A stretch of 59,240 bases of DNA, taken from assembly GCA_020725525.1 (NCBI GenBank), contig DYEX01000010.1, forward strand, positions 1 to 59,240, written 5' to 3'. This document shows, piece by piece, positions 49,935 through 57,964 of this stretch. Numbering within the stretch: the stretch's first letter is position 1; each line of letters begins with the position of its first letter. A program made the position numbers and the translations under genes. The notes beneath the pieces are model-generated. The model made no database searches. It was not told where the DNA came from and worked only from the letters and a program-made list of their open reading frames with translations. Source of the stretch: Desulfovirgula sp. GTDB taxonomy: Bacteria; Bacillota; Desulfotomaculia; Desulfotomaculales; Desulfovirgulaceae.

Positions 49935-50045
49935 TTACCGGCCTGTTTTAAAGATGCGGTGGTAAAAATGTTCAAAGCAAAACCTGGCTACCTCTTCCTG
50001 CTTTTCCTTGAGTTTTTCGAGGAATTTGTTGCCGTTCTCCCCCAT
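49935..50045 (-). CDS. Very small protein (36 residues) with a strong ribosome site
   Basis: ATG 50045 follows GAAGGAGGAATTGTC at ideal spacing. The frame reads MGENGNKFLEKLKEKQEEVA then RFCFEHFYHRIFKTGR and a stop. It is a charged amphipathic helix without membrane segment. It lies upstream of the small membrane-protein gene and may be co-transcribed. Family unknown; the ribosome site is the main evidence. Confidence 0.5.
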   Translation of the reverse strand: MGENGNKFLEKLKEKQEEVARFCFEHFYHRIFKTGR

Positions 50046-50239
50046 GACAATTCCTCCTTCAAGGTAGCCAGTTAGAGATATATCCGGTCCCCCAAAAGCA
50101 ATTGGCCCGCATAAGGTTTAACCAGGTCCGGATGCAGGTACAACAGAAAAAGTGGTTTCAGCGCGTCACCAAAGCAGGGGTTCGGCGGCGAAAAAAAGAA
50201 TAATTAGACCAGTTAAATACTAACAGGTGAATAAACAAA

Positions 50240-51406
50240 ATGCGCGAAACCCGGGAACGGGAACATATCCCACTGGTACAGCTGGCTTTAATTCAATTGC
50301 TGGTACTGTTGCCGGCCTATTGTTTGCCGGCCGTCCTGCCCCTGGTGGAAAAGCAGTGGGGAATCAGCCACGGGGAGGCCGGGATAATGGTGGCCGCCTT
50401 TCAGGCCGGGTACATTGCGGCAGCCCTGGTAGCCCTCCCCCTTACCGACCGCATTGACGCCCGCTATGTGATGGCCGGAGGAGCCATTTTATCGACCTTC
50501 ACCCATACCCTCTTTCCCCTGCTGGCCCGGGATGCCTTGTCGGGCACCCTGCTGCGGGCGCTGGCCGGTGCGGGCCTGGGAGGCATCTACATGCCCGGGG
50601 TAAAAGTAATTTCCCTGGCCCCCAGCTCCCGCGGCCGGGCAGTGGGTTTTTACGTTTCCTCCTACCTGGTGGGCACTTCCCTTTCCTTTGCCCTCACCGG
50701 GGCACTTACCGCTTTTTTAACCTGGCAGGAGGCCTACCTGGCCCTGGCCGGGGTCAGCTTTGCGGCCATCGCCCTTTCTTTCTGGCTGTGGCGCCAACCG
50801 GAAACCGCCTTTTTACCCGGCACCCGGAAAGCAAAAATCCCGGCAAACAGTTCCGGGGGAGATGAAACACCTGGCCTTGCTTCGCAGACCGGGCCACCGG
50901 AACCGGCGCAGGGAATCCAGCAGGTTGAAACCAGCCAGCGTAACCTGGCCATGGTTCTGGTCATCCTGGCCTATGCGGCCCACATGTGGGAGATGTACGG
51001 GTTGCGTTCGTGGTTGACGCCCTTTCTTACCGTCGTTTTCCAAGACCGCTACGCCCAGGCCACTTCCCTGGCGGCCACCCTCACGGCCCTGTCGGTAATG
51101 CTGGGGGCTCCATCCACCCTGGCCGCCGGCTGGCTCTCAGATCGCCTGGGACGCACGGGCACGGCCCTGGCGATCATGCTCACCAGCGCCGCCTGTTCAT
51201 TCACCATGGGCTGGCTGCTACCGGCACCGCCGTGGCTGTTGCTGCCGGTGGGCCTGGTTTACAGCTTGAGGGTACGGCGGACTCACCGATATTTTCCACC
51301 GGACTGGCGGAAATCGCCCCCCGGGAAAAACTGGGCCGCATCATGGCCTGGCAGACCTTTGTGGGTTATATTGCCGCCACCGCGTCCCCCGCGGTTTTTG
51401 GGCTGA
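50240..51406 (+). CDS. MFS transporter, frameshifted near the C-terminus
   Basis: The first 345 residues are a normal 12-helix MFS protein: LVQLALIQLLVLLPAYCLPA, GIMVAAFQAGYIAAALVALP, DRIDARYVMAGG (motif A area), then GWLSDRLGRTGTALAIM in the second half. After LLLPVGLVYSL the frame becomes Arg/Pro-rich. The correct continuation is one frame over: LEGTADSPIFSTGLAEIAPR, then KLGRIMAWQTFVGYIAATAS and helices to a stop at 51546. One missing base near 51267-51275 separates them. The intact gene would be 50240-51546. Substrate unknown; it resembles nitrate/cyanate-type or drug MFS proteins only generally. Confidence 0.75.
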   Translation: MRETREREHIPLVQLALIQLLVLLPAYCLPAVLPLVEKQWGISHGEAGIMVAAFQAGYIAAALVALPLTDRIDARYVMAGGAILSTFTHTLFPLLARDALSGTLLRALAGAGLGGIYMPGVKVISLAPSSRGRAVGFYVSSYLVGTSLSFALTGALTAFLTWQEAYLALAGVSFAAIALSFWLWRQPETAFLPGTRKAKIPANSSGGDETPGLASQTGPPEPAQGIQQVETSQRNLAMVLVILAYAAHMWEMYGLRSWLTPFLTVVFQDRYAQATSLAATLTALSVMLGAPSTLAAGWLSDRLGRTGTALAIMLTSAACSFTMGWLLPAPPWLLLPVGLVYSLRVRRTHRYFPPDWRKSPPGKNWAASWPGRPLWVILPPPRPPRFLG

Positions 51407-51590
51407 TTCTTGACGTTTATGCCGGTCCGGCCGGCTGGATCCTGGCTTTTTCCAGCCTTGGTGCCGGGGTGCTGGGTGGAGCGGCGCTAATGTTTTACCT
51501 TTCCTTCTTGCCGGCAAGCCGGGCCATGGGCGAAAGGCCGCGGTAGAACACGTCTTGCTGTTACAGGCACCACTCACTTAATTCATGCTG

Positions 51591-51806
51591 TTATTGACAT
51601 CCCTGATCAATGTGTGCCCTTACAATGTGTGCCCTTAAAAAAGTGTATAAGAACATATCAATCAATGAGTATATAAACAATGCCAATACAGCACCCGCAA
51701 CAATCTTGCCATATTTTAAACGGCGCAGGAAGCGGCCCTGCTGCCAGGCCGATTCGAAGGGGTCTAAATACTGGTAGTGGGGGTTAAAAAACGAGGCGAG
51801 GATGTC
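51591..51806 (-). pseudogene. Start-less small membrane-protein frame
   Basis: Minus strand reads ILASFFNPHYQYLDPFESAW, QQGRFLRRLKYGKIVAGAVL, then a hydrophobic helix and FLRAHIVRAHIDQGCQ before TAA. No start codon occurs between the upstream stop and NPHYQYLDP. It looks like a real protein tail whose 5' end was lost where the amidohydrolase gene begins. A short direct repeat (CAATGTGTGCCCTTA) lies within it. Confidence 0.35.
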
Positions 51807-51808
51807 CT

Positions 51809-53041
51809 ATGTCTATAATAAATCTTGGCCCCGGCCAGACCTTGCTCATCAAGGCATCCCGCGTCTGGCGGGGCACTCCGGCACCGCCCCAGGAAGCGCT
51901 TATTTATGTACAGGAGGGGAAAGTAGCGGCTATTTCACCCGTTAACCAACCGGAGGGATGTGAGCGCAACGGCCCTGCTGAAGAGTCGTTGAACGTCCTT
52001 GAGCTTCCCGGCTGCACTATGGTCCCCGGCTTCATCGACTGCCACGTCCACCTGGCTCTGGACGGCAGGGATTTTTCGAGGGCGCAGCAGCAATGGACCG
52101 CCCCGGGGGAATTACTTGAGCGGGTGAAGGCGGACTTAACAAATACCCTGGAACGGGGCATTGCAGCCGTACGGGACGGGGGAGACCGGGCGGGTATCGG
52201 CCTTGAGGTAAAACAGCTGGTTGCAACCGGCAGGTTGGCCGGGCCTCTGGTACTGGCCTGCGGGCATGCGCTGCACCGGCAGGGAAGGTACGGCTCTTTC
52301 CTGGGACCGGGTTTAACCCCGAAGGAACTGGAAAAGGCGGTGGATTCCCTGGCCCGGCAGGGAGTGGACCACCTCAAGATCCTGGTATCGGGAATAGTAA
52401 GCTTCTCCGAGTACGGGCGGGTGGGCGGCCCCCAGTTCACCCGGGATGAACTGCAGCGAATAGTCTACCGCGCCCGCAGCCGGGGGCTGAGAGTCATGGC
52501 CCACGCCAGCGGGGACGATGCCGTTCGCCTGGCCGTGGAAGCAGGGGTGGATTCCATAGAACACGGCTATTTCATCAGCGAGGAATCCCTGCACCGCATG
52601 GCCGCTCAGGGTATTGCCTGGGTGCCCACGGTAATCCCGGTGGCCGGCCAGGTGAGGGGAAAATTGCGGGCACAATATACGGCCCGGGAAATTGAGGTCA
52701 TCACCCGCACCTGGCGGCGCCAGGTGGAAATGATCAAAAAAGCCCAGGAAATGGGCGTTATCCTGGGAGTGGGCACCGACGCCGGGGCCACCGGCGTATG
52801 CCACGGCCGGGGCTTCCTGGAGGAACTGCTGCTTTACCGGGAAGCCGGCCTTTCCCCGGCGGACATCCTTCTGGCCGCCACCCGCAACGGCGCGGCCATC
52901 CTGGGGCTGGGGCACCTGCTGGGCTGCATTGAACCGGGGCGACCCGCCTTCCTGGTAGCCGTGGAAGGCAACCCCTGGGAGGATATCAGCGCCCTGGCCA
53001 GGGTAAAATATGTATTCCGGCCCGCATGCAACTTTACATGA
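51809..53041 (+). CDS. Metal-dependent amidohydrolase, 3' end replaced
   Basis: The 410-residue enzyme has the amidohydrolase metal motifs: PGFIDCHVHLAL (His79, His81), DHLKILVSG (carbamylated-Lys candidate), MAHASG and SIEHGYF (His ligands), and GVGTDAG (Asp). This is the imidazolonepropionase/prolidase-like branch of the cyclic amidase superfamily. The last residues (VKYVFRPACNFT) are not the normal VKxVFKxGRxV ending: from about 53027 the DNA is a copy of the internal GntR coding sequence at 25441-25509. The product is missing only its final strand. Substrate unknown. Confidence 0.75.
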   Translation: MSIINLGPGQTLLIKASRVWRGTPAPPQEALIYVQEGKVAAISPVNQPEGCERNGPAEESLNVLELPGCTMVPGFIDCHVHLALDGRDFSRAQQQWTAPGELLERVKADLTNTLERGIAAVRDGGDRAGIGLEVKQLVATGRLAGPLVLACGHALHRQGRYGSFLGPGLTPKELEKAVDSLARQGVDHLKILVSGIVSFSEYGRVGGPQFTRDELQRIVYRARSRGLRVMAHASGDDAVRLAVEAGVDSIEHGYFISEESLHRMAAQGIAWVPTVIPVAGQVRGKLRAQYTAREIEVITRTWRRQVEMIKKAQEMGVILGVGTDAGATGVCHGRGFLEELLLYREAGLSPADILLAATRNGAAILGLGHLLGCIEPGRPAFLVAVEGNPWEDISALARVKYVFRPACNFT

Positions 53042-53094
53042 CCCCCGGCATGCCCCCAGCGCCTGTTAAACGAGCATAAGGCCATTTTCCTGAC
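53027..53094. repeat. Inverted copy of internal GntR coding sequence (25441-25509)
   Basis: CGGCCCGCATGCA onward for 68 bases closely matches the minus-strand coding of the GntR gene around residues RMQLYMTPGTPQRLLNEHKA. The copy is not in the GntR frame and ends abruptly at CCATCCTGCACG. It forms the last codons of the amidohydrolase. Confidence 0.75.
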
Positions 53095-53106
53095 CATCCT
53101 GCACGT

Positions 53107-53439
53107 TTAATTTAATGCCAGAAGGTCCTGAAGGGAGGCCTGCAGGGCCATGAAAAAAGAGGTACCGGCTACATTGCCTTGAAAGTCTTTTAAACGACGC
53201 TTGTCAACAGCGCGTATCTGGTCAGGGAGTGCGCGGGTGACTTTGCCGTGAAAGGTTAATTCCGGTCGAAAAGAGGCGGGCCTGGCTCCTGTAGAAAGGG
53301 GAACGATTACAACAGTAGAAAGATAGTTAAATGGTTCATTGGATACCACCACTGCATAGTGAGGCCCCCGCAGAATATGGCCCGTTCCTTCCAGGCTAAC
53401 TCTATAAATATCTCCTGGACGGGGAATTTCGGCAGGCAT
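53107..53439 (-). CDS. MazF/PemK-family toxin (endoribonuclease)
   Basis: The 110-residue protein has MazF blocks: RPGDIYRVSLEGTGHILRGP, HYAVVVSNEPFNYLSTVVIV, PLSTG, and the helix PDQIRAVDKRRLKDFQGNV. The conserved Arg (RGP), Thr/Ser (PLST) and C-terminal helix are those of sequence-specific mRNA cleavers. The start is the ATG that overlaps the antitoxin TGA (TGATG). It forms a toxin-antitoxin pair with the gene directly upstream. Confidence 0.85.
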   Translation of the reverse strand: MPAEIPRPGDIYRVSLEGTGHILRGPHYAVVVSNEPFNYLSTVVIVPLSTGARPASFRPELTFHGKVTRALPDQIRAVDKRRLKDFQGNVAGTSFFMALQASLQDLLALN

Positions 53440-53699
53440 CAAAGCTCACCCCTTTCGGCCCGGGCCATTCTTTCTATATGTTCCGAAAAGTCTGCTTCCG
53501 CCCAGGCCGCGAGATCTTCTTCTTCCGCCAACCGGCGACATTCTTCCGCAAGCTTCTTCCGTTTTAGCTCCTTGACATATCGTTCTACCGCACTCCGCAC
53601 GAAGTCGCTCAAAGTCGGAAATTCTTCAGGATTGCGTACCTCCTCAATGGATTTCAGAAGACTGGTAGGCATGCGAATCGTCGTGCGAATATGCTCCAT
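53439..53699 (-). CDS. MazE-like ribbon-helix-helix antitoxin
   Basis: The 86-residue protein starts MEHIRTTIRMPTSLLKSIEE, an RHH DNA-binding fold, then FPTLSDFVRSAVERYVKEL and a charged C-terminal tail (EEEDLAAWAEADFSEHIERM) suited to wrap the toxin. ATG 53699 is chosen over a start 15 codons upstream because GGGGTGA precedes it. It represses the operon and neutralises the MazF-type toxin. Confidence 0.8.
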   Translation of the reverse strand: MEHIRTTIRMPTSLLKSIEEVRNPEEFPTLSDFVRSAVERYVKELKRKKLAEECRRLAEEEDLAAWAEADFSEHIERMARAERGEL

Positions 53700-53760
53700 A
53701 GTTATCACCCCAAAAGTCAGACATTGCTGCATACATTGTAGCATACAATAAAGTATGATT

Positions 53761-53803
53761 CAATACGGCCCGGGGAATTGAGGACATCACCCGCAACTGG
53801 CGG
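53761..53803. repeat. Degenerate copy of amidohydrolase coding sequence (52673-52717)
   Basis: CAATACGGCCCGGGGAATTG and the following 23 bases match CAATATACGGCCCGGGAAAT at 52673-52717 with small indels and substitutions. The copy is in a frame broken by a stop. It lies next to the toxin-antitoxin promoter. Confidence 0.7.
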
Positions 53804-53837
53804 ATTGATGCCAGGCCGGCGAGCTTTTACCCCCGCT

Positions 53838-53990
53838 ACCGCTAATAATAAGGTAACCCAGTGGGGGAAAAGCCCCGCACAGGTGCTCCAAGAAAGCATC
53901 AACGTTGTCCGGCAAATAACGGACGAAGCGCCGCGGCAGGATCTGCTGGCTACTATGGCCAAAATCAAGGCCTTACTTTTTCCGCATCGT
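53838..53990 (+). pseudogene. C-terminal protein fragment near the toxin-antitoxin locus
   Basis: The frame reads TANNKVTQWGKSPAQVLQES, INVVRQITDEAPRQDLLATM, AKIKALLFP. It looks like a helical C-terminus without a start. It may be the end of a nuclease/transposase-associated protein; I do not recognise it. Confidence 0.25.
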
Positions 53991-54068
53991 TTGTCTTATT
54001 TTCGCCGTCTTCCAGTACAGCCCCGATTTCGCGAATAAAATTTTCAAAATCACCGGGAGGATAAAGGA

Positions 54069-54350
54069 TTAATTGGCTTGCTGTTTCTGATAATAACGCT
54101 GGAGCAAAAGTTCTTTTACTTTTTTGTATGGCATATACCGGGTTATTTCTTCATCGTGTAATCTTATCTTCAGGTTTATGCCCGAAACCTCTTTGCTTAA
54201 TTCCTGTTAGTTAAAAGAATGCCGCAAAGTGGAACCAGATTTCAAGAGGGGTGATCTGTCTTTTTTTTATTATCAGAATAAGTCTCTGATCATTTGACAG
54301 CCATAGTTCAGGGCTGATTTCCCATTCATATTCCTCAGGAGTTATTTCTT
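54069..54350 (-). pseudogene. Frame-broken protein remnant before the AAA ATPase
   Basis: Minus strand frames read ITPEEYEWEISPELWLSNDQ, RLILIIKKRQITPLEIWFHF, then (next frame) NLKIRLHDEEITRYMPYKKV and KELLLQRYYQKQQAN with stop. Together they suggest one decayed gene with several frame changes. Not recognised. Confidence 0.35.
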
Positions 54351-54382
54351 ACCAGCCTGGAATCTGAATTTTGCAGGCCACA

Positions 54383-55510
54383 TTAAGATAGTTCCCGCAA
54401 GATATATTCCTGTAACATCGGTTCAGTAAATTTATACACTCCGCGCCCGCTTTTTTCTATGACTCCTTTGGTCATCAGGAAATCGATAGCCCTTTTGACC
54501 TCGTTAGGGTGTTCCTTTCGGGAATAAGCTCTTTCCCCCCGGGTAATTCTCTTTAAAACCTTGCCGGAGTGGGGGTTTTCGTTTAATTCATCAATTATCC
54601 TGTCGAACAGAGGGGAGAGCGCGTACAACGCCCGCTCGTACCCAATTCTGACGGTTTCGAGGGAAAGCTTTTTTTCGGAAGCTTCGAGGAGGAAGTGATA
54701 AACTTCTGAGCACACAATCATGGTGTCTTGTGGGTGTCCTCCGGTAAGCTTCACAATTTCCCTTATACTGTCCTCGTCAGCTGTTAAGCCTGCGCTGGCG
54801 AACTTTCTGGCGATGTATTCTATCCAGGCGTCTTCCGGAATAGGGGGGATGGGAAGAGTTAGGGCAAACCTGTAGAATGCCTGCTTGCTGCTGGCAAAAA
54901 TGTTCTTCATGAGGTCTTCTTTGGAACCCAGGAAAAGGTAGGACACGTTTTTGTGCATTTGAAAGTGCGCTCTCATCTTCTTGTAAATTTCCCCGCCGGC
55001 GACCCGAGAGGCTTCCTGGAATTCGTCAAAGACCACCACCATTTGCTTCTTTTCTTTTCTGGCCAATTCATCGGGCAGGTCCAGGGCATAGTCGAGCAAC
55101 CTGCTTTCGTCCCGGTCCCTTTCCAAGAGGCGGAAGTCGATTTCGAGATCCCTCAACTTGAGCGCCAAACTGGCCGAACCTGCAATGTTTTTGATGTTTC
55201 CGATGAGCTCACTTACCGTTTTCCTGATTCCCGTTCTGTTCTCCAGGCATGCGTCGATGATGGACAGGGCGAAGTCGCGCCTGTCAGAAATGCGGAACAT
55301 GTCCACGAATGCCGTGTAGCACCCTTCTTTTCCCAGCCTCCTCAAAACCTCCAGCGCGAGGGAAGTTTTTCCTATCCTGCGCGGGCCAGCCAGTGTAATG
55401 CTCTGGCCTTCGAGAAGCCTGTTTGTAAGGGAACTCAAGAAGTTTTCCCGGTCGACTATATCTTCCTCGGAAACCGGCCCCCCCAGGGGGAATAGTTTTT
55501 CTTTTTTCAT
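54383..55510 (-). CDS. AAA+ ATPase (ATPase_2 / Orc1-Cdc6-like fold)
   Basis: The 375-residue protein has Walker A (ITLAGPRRIGKTSLALEV), Walker B (KKQMVVVFDEFQEASRV), a sensor region (NVSYLFLGSKEDLMKNIF), an arginine-rich LTGGHPQDTMIVC block and a C-terminal winged helix (YSRKEHPNEVKRAIDFLMTK). This is the ATPase_2 family of stand-alone ATPases that act on membrane or DNA partners. ATG 55510 gives MKKEKLFPLGG. A palindrome overlaps its promoter. There is no adjacent partner gene. Its role is unknown; some relatives belong to mobile or defence loci. Confidence 0.75.
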   Translation of the reverse strand: MKKEKLFPLGGPVSEEDIVDRENFLSSLTNRLLEGQSITLAGPRRIGKTSLALEVLRRLGKEGCYTAFVDMFRISDRRDFALSIIDACLENRTGIRKTVSELIGNIKNIAGSASLALKLRDLEIDFRLLERDRDESRLLDYALDLPDELARKEKKQMVVVFDEFQEASRVAGGEIYKKMRAHFQMHKNVSYLFLGSKEDLMKNIFASSKQAFYRFALTLPIPPIPEDAWIEYIARKFASAGLTADEDSIREIVKLTGGHPQDTMIVCSEVYHFLLEASEKKLSLETVRIGYERALYALSPLFDRIIDELNENPHSGKVLKRITRGERAYSRKEHPNEVKRAIDFLMTKGVIEKSGRGVYKFTEPMLQEYILRELS

Positions 55511-55546
55511 TTGCCGGATCACCTTCTTATCATAGTTTTTATGATA

Positions 55547-55571
55547 TTATATCACTAAACTTGTGATAATA
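55547..55571. promoter_or_regulatory. Palindrome overlapping the AAA ATPase promoter
   Basis: On the minus strand TTATCAC-N7-GTGATATAA is a near-perfect inverted repeat, and its right arm overlaps TATAAT. Repression by a dimeric regulator is plausible. The element lies about 40 bases before the ATG. Confidence 0.5.
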
Positions 55572-55767
55572 AAATATCTTTTTGATTGGGGTCGTTTTCG
55601 TGCCCCAACCCCGGTTGTCTGGTCAAAGTGATAACCGCAGAAGCAATACAAACGCAGGTAGAGAATACACGTTTCTTATGTGGAAGATCCTTTTTCCAAT
55701 GTCGTTCCGGGGACGCATGAAACGCCTTTCAGGTTGCAGGGAAAGGATATACTTTCCATAAAGATAT

Positions 55768-55950
55768 GTGAACATGGTGCCGGTTATGGAGGAAAAACGC
55801 AATGAAATAAAATTATCTATAAATACGAATAAACTGCGACAAAAGGCGGCGGACATCCGTCAGGCCCTGAGCAGGCTTAAGCCGGTGACGGAGCTCACCA
55901 GGGAGGAATTTTTAGCTGACGAGCAAAGGATTGCCGCAAGCAAGTATTAA
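55768..55950 (+). pseudogene. HepT (HEPN) toxin, N-terminal remnant
   Basis: The 60-codon frame reads INTNKLRQKAADIRQALSRL, KPVTELTREEFLADEQRIAA, SKY and stop. This is the first helix pair of DUF86/HepT proteins (IRQALxxLKPxxxLTxEEFL). The catalytic RX4-6H motif and second half are gone. It precedes the intact MntA-like gene by 36 bases. Confidence 0.65.
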
Positions 55951-55986
55951 CTGATTGAGCTCTGACCATCCGAAAGGAATGGTTTT

Positions 55987-56436
55987 ATGTACAGGCGATT
56001 TTCCCTGCCGGAAAAGGAACGCCCACCGGTTTGCCGGCTGGCCGCCCGCCTGCTGGCTAAAAGAAAAGAAATTATCTTCGCCTATGCCTTTGGTTCTTTT
56101 TTGGAAGAAGCTACCTTCCGGGATATTGACATAGGAGTATATTTGCAGCAAGAAACCATCCCCCGGGAAAAGGCTCTCGAATACGAACTTTCCCTGGGTG
56201 GGGAACTGGAGCAGGAAATACATTACCCGGTGGATATAAAGGTGTTAAATTATGCTCCCGTAACCCTGTGCCATTCGGTTACCGGCGGCAAGGTGCTTTT
56301 CAGCCGCGACGACGAGGTGCGGTATGAATGGGTGGAAAAGACCTGGGATGTGTACCTCGACATGCAGTATTTTTTACGCAATTCCCTGCGGGATTTGTTG
56401 CTGTCACCGGGGCAGCCGACCCGGGTGAGGAAGTGA
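55987..56436 (+). CDS. MNT-domain nucleotidyltransferase (MntA-like antitoxin)
   Basis: The 149-residue protein carries the minimal nucleotidyltransferase signature FAYAFGSFLEEATFRDIDIG (GSX10DxD), with a third carboxylate later (YPVDIKVLNYA). MntA enzymes polyadenylylate the HEPN toxin HepT as an antitoxin mechanism. The first gene of the pair is truncated, so this is an orphan antitoxin. ATG 55987 follows AAAGGAATGGTTTT. It ends in an intrinsic terminator at 56439. Confidence 0.8.
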   Translation: MYRRFSLPEKERPPVCRLAARLLAKRKEIIFAYAFGSFLEEATFRDIDIGVYLQQETIPREKALEYELSLGGELEQEIHYPVDIKVLNYAPVTLCHSVTGGKVLFSRDDEVRYEWVEKTWDVYLDMQYFLRNSLRDLLLSPGQPTRVRK

Positions 56437-56438
56437 AC

Positions 56439-56466
56439 AGCCCGGCTGTTACAGACAAGCCGGGCT
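56439..56466 (+). terminator. Intrinsic terminator after the MntA-like gene
   Basis: AGCCCGGCT-N10-AGCCGGGCT is a perfect 9-bp stem followed by TCTGTTA. It starts four bases after the MntA-like stop codon. Confidence 0.75.
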
Positions 56467-56498
56467 TCTGTTACGTCAAAGCAATTGACCCTTATTTT

Positions 56499-56612
56499 TT
56501 ATAATTGTTCCACGCCCTTCCGGTCAACACCGGCCAGCAGCTCCCTCACCCCGCCCCGGCCCGGTATGACCAGATCCGGCGCCAGGTCGGCCAGAAAAAT
56601 CGCCGCTTCCAT
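56499..56612 (-). CDS. Short open frame, possible protein tail
   Basis: Thirty-seven codons read MEAAIFLADLAPDLVIPGRG then GVRELLAGVDRKGVEQL and TAA. The hydrophobic-charged pattern looks coding, but no ribosome site is seen and the ATG may be internal to a lost gene. Not recognised. Confidence 0.3.
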   Translation of the reverse strand: MEAAIFLADLAPDLVIPGRGGVRELLAGVDRKGVEQL

Positions 56613-56660
56613 AAAATTTAGGGAAACGGCGATTGCTTAAGCCAAACTTAGTTGCTAAAC

Positions 56661-56978
56661 TCAATATCCGTTTTTCCAACTCCAGATAGCGGTTTGCAGG
56701 TACTCCCGAACAGGACCAATCATTTCACCTGCTTCATACTCGGTAGCCTGGGATACGGATTCAGTCGCAATGTCGAATATTTGTTGAACGGTAAGCTGGC
56801 CGCTTTTGACAAGGTCATCCACCTTGGATAAAATATCCGTCACTATGACCGGGCCTTCGAGTTTGGTATGGAATAACCACTCCCACATTATTGTTTCTGG
56901 AACTCCCGATGCAATAGCATAATTTACCCAGGCGTGGACATTATCTAATCCCCGTTCGATTTCAGTTTCATCTAGCAT
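56661..56978 (-). CDS. Hypothetical helical protein
   Basis: The 105-residue product starts MLDETEIERGLDNVHAWVNY (ATG 56978, preceded by AGGAGGGATGCGAGAGCA). It is mostly helical: SGVPETIMWEWLFHTKLEGP, ILSKVDDLVKSGQLTVQQIF, TEYEAGEMIGPVREYL. The 37 codons open upstream are rich in hydrophobic residues but lack a ribosome site. No motif was recognised. It stands alone. Confidence 0.5.
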   Translation of the reverse strand: MLDETEIERGLDNVHAWVNYAIASGVPETIMWEWLFHTKLEGPVIVTDILSKVDDLVKSGQLTVQQIFDIATESVSQATEYEAGEMIGPVREYLQTAIWSWKNGY

Positions 56979-57276
56979 TGCTCTCGCATCCCTCCTGCTT
57001 TGGCGATTAGTGGCTTGAATTAATCTATACCTAATAGCAACGACAATCACTGCAGGAAAGAGAAGCGGAAAAGAGAAAGATGGAAACACCTCGGCCCGCC
57101 AGCCCGTTTCCCTCTTTCCTCATTTAGCTTCCGCTAAAGTTATCATAACGGATTGGGGCACAGATTGAACTTGCCCCGTTATAACCTGCTATTTCTCATG
57201 TCTATTATAACTAGGCAAGCTCGGTGCCATGATTTTTAAGGGCTATGCTAAATATTTCCTTTTATTGCAATCCTTT

Positions 57277-57440
57277 TTATTGCAATCCTCCAGGCGGTGG
57301 AATTATCTTATCACCATACTTTACCTTGAAACCATTAATCTCGGCTAAGAATTCGCTCATTTCCCGAGTATTTATACCTATTGCCTTATTTCCTTCGGGA
57401 GACTGCACCCCCCGCACCTTCCTTTTTAAATCTGGGGTCA
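57277..57440 (-). pseudogene. Small protein fragment
   Basis: The frame reads LTPDLKRKVRGVQSPEGNKA, IGINTREMSEFLAEINGFKV, KYGDKIIPPPGGLQ and TAA, with plausible composition and no good start. It overlaps the stop of the next fragment (57438). The bases TTTTATTGCAATCC are duplicated around its stop. Confidence 0.35.
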
Positions 57441-57548
57441 GGTTTCCTTTTGCCGGTTCTGCCGGTAGACCAGGCCCGAAGCCACGGTCAGCAGTTCCCC
57501 CCGCTGGTTCTCCACGGTAATCCGGTACAACCGGTATGGCGGGTTAAA
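57438..57548 (-). pseudogene. Short protein tail
   Basis: NPPYRLYRITVENQRGELLT then VASGLVYRQNRQKET and TGA lie in a frame that overlaps the following fragment by its stop codon. There is no start codon of its own. It looks like the C-terminal end of a beta-rich protein, unrecognised. Confidence 0.3.
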
Positions 57549-57689
57549 TTTTCCTCCTGGGCGGTGGCCACCAGTTCTCAATGGCGGTTGTTTATTTCCA
57601 TAAGCGGGTTCACTGAATATTTACTTCCAAAAATCGACACTTGAGCTCTGATTTATGCCATGCCCTACTCTTTAACTACACTTATACTT

Positions 57690-57935
57690 TCATGATTTAG
57701 CAATTAGGCTAAAAAATAACGCAACAATGACATATACTATTATTATGCTGCTAATGGCTCTATATTTATCTTTTAATAACAACCCTATAACTAAAAGTAT
57801 CAAGATATTTAAATATCCAGCAATCTTATCTGGTATTTTGAATACATGAAATATATATCCAAAAAAAATATTTAAAGAATAAATAAATGCTAACAACATT
57901 AAGTTAATTAAAATATTGCATATTCGAGTGAGCAT
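57690..57935 (-). CDS. Small integral membrane protein
   Basis: The 81-residue product starts MLTRICNILINLMLLAFIYS (ATG 57935; AAGGAAAGGAATAATACT upstream). It has three hydrophobic helices separated by short charged loops (FKIPDK, KDKYRA). It is AT-rich compared with the rest of the window, as is the neighbouring secreted protein, suggesting horizontal acquisition. Function unknown. Confidence 0.55.
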   Translation of the reverse strand: MLTRICNILINLMLLAFIYSLNIFFGYIFHVFKIPDKIAGYLNILILLVIGLLLKDKYRAISSIIIVYVIVALFFSLIAKS

Positions 57936-57964
57936 AGTATTATTCCTTTCCTTAAAACTTGATG

